Of a stretch of DNA of 64,000 bases, positions 36,201 through 45,200 are shown one piece after another; the stretch's first letter is position 1, and the number at the start of each line of letters is the position of its first letter. The stretch is from positions 62,001-126,000 of the forward strand of contig JALJCO010013400.1 of assembly GCA_023101725.1 (NCBI GenBank), read 5' to 3'. Source of the stretch: Atherinomorus stipes (taxonomy: Eukaryota > Chordata > Actinopteri > Atheriniformes > Atherinidae). A program made the position numbers and the translations under genes. The notes beneath the pieces were generated by a model, which was not told where the DNA came from, searched no databases, and worked only from the letters and a program-made list of their open reading frames with translations.

Positions 36201-39200
36201 CACCGTTTGACCACTTTAAACTACAACAAAAAAAAAAAACTCATAAAGACACATAAAAACGAAGAAAAACAGACTAACTTCAATGCACTTCAATTGACTT
36301 TCAAGCAGACAATGTCTGAGTGTATTGGGTTAGCTGTTTGTGCACCCTGTGATTGGCTCATCGTGTTTGGGGGCTTGGTTTAGCCATAGGTCAATTATGA
36401 GTCTGACTCCTTGTTTGCAGCTGCCAGCTCCTCTGTGATGCTGCTTGTCTCTCACCTTCAGAGAGTTCAGCTGCTTAACACAAACACAAAATATAAGCAA
36501 AAACACAAATGTTACCTCCTCTCATAGCAAGTATGATTCTGTCTCTTTTTTGGCTGAAAGGTTAATGTTTTTGTGTTTGGATAAAGTAGTTCATTAGAAA
36601 ATATGTGTGTTACCATTATGAAACTATCTAGACTTTAATTAAAGCTGAGAAAACCTGACACTTACCTGAAAATATAACTATACATATTTTTTTCCAGGTA
36701 GTGTTTTTGTGTCTCCAGTATTTCCTGTATGGGATCTTCCTTCATCCTCTGTATGTCTGCAAGGTAAACATCAGAAAAGATTTAAAACTGATTGTTTAAA
36801 GTAAAACAGTATCTTCAGATCTGAGTTTATTCCGTCTCACCTTTCCATTCAGGCCTGGCCATGCCCACACCCCGTCAACTGTTTTGTCTCCAGGCCAACA
36901 GAGAAAAATGTCTTCATAGTGTTCATGCTGGTTGTGTCGGCCGTCTCACTGGTCCTCAGCGTCCTCGAGCTGTATCACCTGGCATGGAGACACTGCTGCA
37001 GGTAGGATATTGGAGCTGACATTTTTTTCTGGGAGAAATGGTGATGAGTGACTGCTGCTCTGAGTTGTGTATAAATTCTGTCAGGTTTGAATCATAGACC
37101 TGGTTGTAAGAACTTGTACAGATTCAATAAGTTTAAATCAATTTGTACTTAGACTTCTTAAAATATTATCTTGCTTTTTTAATTTCTGGGATTAATAACC
37201 CCCCGTAGAAATCATTCACTTTATCTGTACAGGAAATATTGCCATATTTGTTGCCCTTTTTTCAGTTTAATGGAGTCTATGGCTAACCATTCAGCCAAAA
37301 TTTTATCTCTGTGGCCAAGTAGCCAGGGTGCATGATCACTTGGAGGCATAGTGACAGGACTATCACCTGCCACATTTGCTTTGATTTTAAAACAGGCTAC
37401 ATCAGCCACTCCTTATTTATTATAAATCTCCAAAAAGCTAGTCTACTAAAGAGTCCCTGCAGAGATGGTGAACACAGAGAGGAATTTAACAACTACAGAA
37501 GTGATTCGATCCCACTGACTCCCGGGTGAGAGTCACACGCGCTTACTGGTCAGCCAAAAGAAAACCCCTATGTAGGAAAGTATATGCCTTTGGCTGACTG
37601 GTAAGCGGGCATGACTCTCACCCGGGAGTCTGTGGGATTGAATCCCACCCAGGCCCTCTGTTGCTTATCTTGCCACATTCTGGCATTGTTGGCAGGATCC
37701 ATGTGACGCTGATAAACAGTCCATAAATTCGAAATTGGTGGCAGCCTGCGCGAAGCACAAGCCTCCGCCAAGGTGCTTGTGCTCGACTCCCTTATTTTTA
37801 TGTGTTCTGGATCATAGTACCTGGAATTTTCTCTGGATCCAGATCAACTTTTGAAACATTATAGAAATCATTGAGATTCTTTCTTGTAATTTTTGACCAA
37901 ACACTTGGGTCATTTGTATGGAGTTGTATGGGAAAAATTCCCAAAAACTGGCCTACCAGGGTGATGTTCATGTAAGACTGTTTGGGCGTTGGTAAGGAGG
38001 TTTGATGTTCACCATGGGGTGTCGGTCAGAACACACAGGACTCGCTTGTACAGTTAACTGTCTTTACTGGTCGCTCTGAATCACAACAGCACAGTAACCC
38101 TAGGGACACACTGCATGCGTAAGTGCGCAGAAGCGCAGCAGTTTTATTTCCGTTATTTATGTTAATAGATGGTGTCGACCACATCAAGTGCTGTATGGTG
38201 TGCAGCGGCGCGCACCGTGGAACGATTGTTTCAGCTTCTGTTCTATTTTCTGTGCAGCTGAATTTGTCAAACCAGGCAGGAAAATAGGAACACGAAACAA
38301 ATCTATCAAAATAAACCCATTTTCAAAGTCAAATACCCAGATAAGCTTTAAAGGTGTCATAACTTAGTGTTTTACATACACAATCCTTCTTAAAGGTAGA
38401 GTCCGACTTTTCCCCCCTGAAAATAAACATTAGACTTGTGCAAGTGGAAATCCGTCTCAAACTGCGCCTTTGGGCCTCTACTCGCATGCCGTGGTGCGTT
38501 TGATTGCAACTCTCTCCCCCTGCCTGTAATTCGCTCTTTAGCTTTGTTTTGTTGTGTTCGGGACGTTTCTGGGTGGAGATTTCTGTTTATATCACCAGCC
38601 GATGACAGAGCTAAGGGCATGACGCCGGAGCAGACGCCAGTCATTCGAACTCTCGAAGGAAAAAGAAAGAAAGAAAAAACGGCGGATGCACTGAAGAAAA
38701 GGTAAGAGTTTTAGATAGTGCAAGTTGTAAAACCAGGGCTAATATTAGTTAGGCTTTTACCTGCTTATGAGCTCTGAAGGAGAGGCTTGAAGCTGAATAG
38801 TTTGAAGAATGAGGCGGCCATCAGCCTGAGAGGGAGAGGCGCTAAGTTTGAATGCTGCTGTTTGCAAACAGAAACGGTTTGGGGACTTCGAACTCTACCT
38901 TTAAACTATCTTCAAATGAACTTTTAATTATAGTTGGGTGGGCTGAAAATTTAATGAGCTCATTTAAACCTCTTTTTATCCCCAACTTTTGTTTGTTGTA
39001 AGAATACGCACGAAAATTAGACCTGTCTGTAAGCTCATTCACGAGGCAAGTGTCTAAGTCAAAACAAAGTTTTATCAGGACAGACGAAGTGAAGGAAATG
39101 ATGTCCCAACAGAGAAAAACCGATGCCGATGAGAAGAGCGGTGCCGATGTGAAAATCGGTGCGCTTCCCCATGCAGTGTGTCCCTAATGTAATGGGAGGT

Positions 39201-42200
39201 GAGGTGAATGCCTGGATGGAAGAGAGTGTGGTCTATAAACACAGAAATAAAAAGCCATGAGGAACATTTGTTCGGCAAAGAAACACATTCAAGGTATGAA
39301 TTATTACTAATAAATCCCTTACAGTTAGGACAAAACATGCATACAGTAGGCTATGTGTTCAAGGCTAACAGTAACAGTAACTGGCATGTAACAGGTCAGC
39401 TAGCTTAATCGCATAAAAAGACACATGGTGAATGGACGAACACTTCTGAATAAGCTAATCAGCTAAATAACATTAAAGGCTAAATAAACATCCTGTTCAG
39501 GCAGCTCCGTTCACTCACCCTGTTTATAAGTGCTATAAACGAGCAGAACTCAACAGATTATTAATCGATTTTCTTCTATTGCAAAACTTAGACATACTGC
39601 TGTGATATCTGATGCTATAGAGTTACACCAAAAAGATGTATTTTCGTAGTTTGCGGGCAATAAGTGGGCTTAACAGTAATTTATTGTGTCTGTTTTCAGG
39701 TAGGCTACATGATGTATATCCTCTGCATAGAGACCGTACTAGTCAGTTTGACTTCATTAAAGATTGTACAAATCACTATTTACAATACAGATTAACATTA
39801 TACTTTATTATACTTTACATTATATATTTATTTATGAGTTTCTTCTCCCTCAGATCCTCCAGAAGACACTTTAAAGTCTTCATCTTTTCCCAGCTGGCCT
39901 TGGTATTTTTTTTTCTCTCTTTCTCACTCCATCCTTTCCACTCTTCCCATAAATTGGTGGATTATGGCCACTAGGCGATGCACGGACTAGCGAAGTCAGA
40001 AAACCAGACGATGCATAGCTATGATCCTGCTAGAAAGGACAAACATTGTCTTATTTTACACAAATCACTTGGACATCATTTATGTCTGATTTACATTATG
40101 ATACATCACACCTCCAGTTATCACTTGACAGTCACTGCTAGCTTTGAGTGTGTATCAGGACTGTATACTCAACAACATAATAGAGTACAAGTGGAAAATC
40201 AGTATTGTGTTGATGTGAATGAAAGTAGATGAGATGGTGAAACATGAGAAACATTCTGTAGTTAGAGAAGGATGCAGTTATTCCATCTGTGAGACGTCTC
40301 CTGTTTAAAATACTCTGGTCAAACAGGGTAGTACCAGTCACACTGGGATTATTTCTACCACAGCATTCACAATATCAGCCGTAATCTACATCTGTATTAT
40401 GTAATGTGTGATTTATAAAGTTTCATTGATGTTTACATGATACAACTTTAACAGCGAGCACTAAACATGCGTGAGGCTGACTAGCTGAGCATGATTTCAC
40501 TGGTGGACAGATTATTACAGGCTGGCAACTATTCTAACCACCAAATACAACTAATACTGATGTTCAGGCTTACTTGTGAAAAGTAACCCACGGTTGGTTG
40601 CTTACGATGCTCCGCTGATCACAGTAAGAAAACGCTGTTCAGAGCTTTGGTATCGTACATCAATGGTATCTGCTAACTGAGCTGTGACCGGTCCAAGATG
40701 ACGGCAACGTTTCTCACCCTTGAGTGGTCAATGTTGCTTCTACTCTTTATTTCTATGGTTTAATTCATATTCCATGCAGTTTAATCCATCATGCATGCAG
40801 TTTAATCCATCTTCCACGCAGTTTAATCCATATTCTATGCCGTTTAATCCATATTCCATGGAGTTTAGTCCATATTCCACACAGTTTAATCCATCTTCAA
40901 TGCCATTTAATCCATACTCCACGCTGTTTATTCCATCTTCCACACAGTGTAATCCATACTCCATGGAGTTTAATCCATCTTACAGGCAGTTTAATGTATC
41001 TTCCACACCGTTTAATCCATACTCCACACCGTTTAATCCATCTTCCACACTGTTAAATCCATACTCCAGGCTGTTTAATCCATGTTCCATGCAGTTTAAT
41101 CTATATTCTATGCTAGTGTTTCCCAATCCTGGTCCTCGAGGACCCCTGCCCTGCTAGTTTTCAAGACACACCTGGCTCAGATGAAAGGCTTGATAGGTGC
41201 TTGCAAAGAACTTGATGAGCAGTTCAGTTGATCTGAATCAGGTGTGGTGGAGTTGGAAACCTGGAATACATGCAGGGCAGGGGTCCCTGAGGACCAGGAT
41301 TGGGAAACCCTGGTTTAATCCATATTCCACATCGTTTAATCCATATTCCATATCTCTCCACTTGTGTTTTTTGGTTTTGAGAAGGAAAAAAATACATCAC
41401 CCAAATTTTCTGGATATCTGTCATCAGATTTGAAAATCCCATTTATGCCCCATTGATGGAAGTGAAGTTTGCCAGAAACTCTTTTCTATAGTAACCGTTG
41501 CTAACGTATGATTGGTCAGTGGTGGTTCTAAGGCTGGCGAAGGGTCAATTGCGATCTACTTGTAATGAAAAGTGAGATATGTCCCCAAAATCTACCACAC
41601 TGACAAATGACATTTTACACTATATCTATCTCACTAACTGTATGCCTCCCTCTCATTTTTTATCTCCATCTGTCTTTCTGTTTGTCTCGTTGTCTCACTC
41701 ACTGTATCACTTTCTCTGTCCCCCTCCCTCTATCTCTCTCTGTCTCCATGTCTCTTTTTTAATGTTCTTTGTCTCTGTCTCTCTCTCGATCCATCTATCC
41801 GTCCATCTACCATTTGGGCTGCAAGACACCAACCAGTTACCCAACAGCTACTTCATTATGACAGGGCTGCCCTTCACATGTATGGCTGAGCGGGCAGTAG
41901 CTGTATTGGCAGCATTCAAAATTTCTTCAGAAATGTTCTAATTTAAGTATCCAATCTTTTTGTGGGGTACAGCATCCCAGGCACCAAAAGGATGTTGTTA
42001 GTGTGCTCGATGAATAATCTGAACTTGCTATTGTTATAGACTTTTTATGAGTAGGCCTGACATGGATTTTTTTAAGTAGTTTTTTATTGGTGAAATATAT
42101 TTATAGTGTTACTTATGTTGCATTAGGTTTTGTTGTCTGTTTATGTTTTGTATATTGTGTTGTGAATGTTTTTTTGTTCTTTGTTATATGGATTGTTTGT

Positions 42201-45200
42201 TAGGCTATGTTGCTTTGTGTTGTGTCACATTACCTGGGTTTCAGAAAGTTCTTTGGCTAACTCAGGTCAGTTGTTTTCCTCAGTGCCTCTTATTTTTGTG
42301 CCGACGTTTCTTTGATCTAATTTTTCTAACTGGTTTCCCAGAGACTTTGTCTGAGACCAGTGGGGATTCACTGGGATTTAAATGGTCATTTGAACTAGTC
42401 AATTCCTCAAGAAAGATTTCCTCAGTAACTTGCTTGATAATCTCGGATTGGCAGATTTCCTCAGTGGATTCCAGCCCCTCCTCATTTTTGTGTTGTCTTT
42501 CTTCCTTTGACAGTTCAGTTACTGGTGTCTCAGAAACCTGTAGTTCTGGGACCAGTTCTGTTTCATTGTCTTCAGAGTGTCCTTCCGGTTCTGGCTTTCC
42601 ATTGGGATTTAAACAGTTGTTTGAACTAATAATTTCCTCAAAGAATTTCTCAGTAAATTGTTCCAAAATCTCGGATTGGTACATTTCCACAAATAATTCC
42701 AGTTCCTCCAAATCTTTGCGCCTTAGTTCTTCCTTTGACATTTCTGTCATTGGTGTCTCAGAAACCTCCTGTGGTTCTGGGACCAGTTCTGTTTCAGTGT
42801 CTTCAGAGAGTCTTTCTGTTTCTGACTCTCCACTGGGACTGAAACAGTTATTTGAACTAATAATTTCCTCAGGAAAGAGTTTCTCTGTGACTTGTTCGAT
42901 AATCTCGGATTGGCAGATTTCAATAGTGGATTCTGGTCCCTCCCCATTTTTGTGTCGTAGTTCTGCCTTTGACATTTCTGTTTCTGGCGTCTCAGAAATC
43001 TCTTGTGCTCCTGAGACCAGTTCTGTTTCATTCTCTTCAGGGAGTCTTTCTGGTTCTGCCTCTTCACTGGAATTTAAGTAGTTTTTCGAACTTATCAATT
43101 CCTCAAGAATTATTTCTGTTTTCTCAGTAACTTCCTCGATAATCTCAGATGGGCAGATTTCCACAAGGGATTCCAGTTCTTCCACATTTTTGCCTTTTAG
43201 TTCTTCCTTTGACATTTCTGGCACTGGTGTGGAGGCCTGCTGTGGTTCTTGGATCAGTTCTGGTAAAGATTCCTCCACTGTTTGAGGGAGTCTTTCTGGT
43301 TCTGGCTCTTCACTGGGATTTAAGTAGTTTCTTGAACTTATTAATTCCTCAAGAGTGATTGCTGTTTTCTCAGTAACTTCCTCGATAATCTCAGATGGGC
43401 AGATTTCCACAAGGGATTCCAGTTCTTCCACATTTTTGCCTTGTAGTTCTTCCTTTGACATTTCTGGCACTGGTGTAGAGGCCTGCTGTGGTTCTGGGAC
43501 CAGTTCTGGTAAAGATTCCTCCACTGTTTCAGGGAGTCTTTCGGGTTCTGGCTCTCCAGTAGAGGGACAGAAATTATCTGAACTTAAAAAGGTATCAGGA
43601 AAGATTTCTGTTTCTACAGTTACTTCCTGGAATATTTCAGGTTCACTGATTTCAGATTCTAGTCTCTCCTTATTTTCTTCAAGAACCTCCTGTGGTTCTG
43701 AGACCAGTTCTGTTACACATTCCAGCACTAAGTCAGAGAGTCTTTCTGGCTGTTCTTCTCCATTAGAGGGAAGGAAGGTATCTGAACTATTTGAGTTTTC
43801 TAGAAAGATTTCTGGGGTTATCCGGACTTGGTTTTTCATTGGTTCCTCTGGCGTCCCCTCTTGTTCTTCAGAAACCACTTCTGGTTTAACCTTTTCAGGT
43901 GTGGAAACCAGTGGCTCGCAGACATTTTTATTCATGGAAGTAGTTTCTGCTGCAGAAAACTGTGGAACAGGTTCCTCTCCAGTCATTTCAGACTGGTAGC
44001 TGACAGGTTCCATCTCAGATTTGACCTCTACGGCGAGTTTTGCCACTTTCCATTCAAGGTCCTCTGTGACCTGCTCCATCGCTGTTAGCTTGGATGTCAG
44101 CTCAACATTGATGGCCGTCTTTTCTTCAAGTGCTTTCTTTAATCTCTCTATTTCACTGAGAGTTGCTGCAAGTTCTTCTGCTTCTCCAGACTCGCCTTTG
44201 TTCTCTCCATTAGGAGCTGTGGTGGATTGAGCCGCCTCTTCAGTAATTTCTGCGCTTGTGCTTGGCTCTTCTTCAGGGACTTGACCCGTCTCCCGTTCTC
44301 TCTTTAAAGCGCGCTGCAGCCGTTCTGCATTTTTTTGGTTGAATTCGCAGTCAGCCTCTGCTAAAATTCTTTTTTCTTTCTCCTGAGAGAGGAAGACATT
44401 CTTCTCCTGTAGCGTGGACTTGAGAGTCATGACTTGGTCAGTCAGGTAGGCAATTTGGTCACGGAGAGCTGGGTTATCTATGTTGTTCGAGGGTCCATTT
44501 CTTCCGTTGTTTTTGTTTACCCACTGACTGCAATAAGGTGATCTATGCTCTGGGACCTGGGGACGATCGTTTTGATAACGAACACCAACCGAGTTTATTG
44601 GCTCACGCGGAACATAACGTGGTCTGTAATCTGGGACCTGGGGACGATCATTTTGATGGCAAACACCAACTGAGTTTATTGGCTCGCGCCTAGCATAACG
44701 TGGTCTGTAATCTGGGACCTGGGGACGATCGTTTTGATGGCAAACACCAACTGAGTTTATTGGCTTGCGCCTAGCATAACGTGGTCTGTACTCTGGGACA
44801 TGGGGATGATGGTATTCATGACGGACACCGCCTGAATGAGGAGTCCTAGCAGATGTAAAGGGCTCAGACTCCTGAATATTCTGTTCTAGTTGAGAAAGTT
44901 TACTTGAAGATGAGTCAATTTGAGTCATTTTTCCACTTGTTGCAGTGCTGGTTAAACCTTTCTGTAAATTGTAGGATGGTGTAAAATAATCTGTGTTGGT
45001 TTGAAGATTTTCTTCTAATCGCAGTACCTTTCTCTGGACGTGTGTTCAGATCCGAGGCTTGGACATGAATGAGGAAAATTAACTCAGGTCAGGCTTATAC
45101 AAGTGTCCTTTGATGCAGGTTCCTGTGATGTATCAGTCTGTGATGTCATCACTGCTTGTGACATAAAGCACTTTAGGCCCCTCCCCCATTCTAAATAGAG

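Larger units (their letters stand above)
38101..39186. mobile_element. Outer element of a nested set
   Basis: The 17-bp ends TAGGGACACACTGCATG (38101-38117) and CATGCAGTGTGTCCCTA (39170-39186) are perfect inverted repeats. Inside lie an inverted partial copy of the 22915-24274 element and, within that, another TTAA element. Confidence 0.65.

Noticed and set aside
37587..37660. Possible tRNA gene
   Set aside because: A-box-like and B-box-like words are present, but I could not form a regular acceptor stem and 7-base anticodon loop; it fits a tRNA-derived repeat better.
40720..41157. Frames with Asn-Pro-Tyr-Ser or His-Ile-Pro repeats
   Set aside because: The 21-bp minisatellite is open in several frames on both strands, so open frames carry no coding evidence.
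42143..43999. Plus-strand frames of 312 and 214 codons, Ser-rich
   Set aside because: They are antisense shadows of the Glu-rich 882-codon gene; Glu codons read as Ser/Phe/Leu on the other strand. The minus frame is longer, single and has an ordered architecture.
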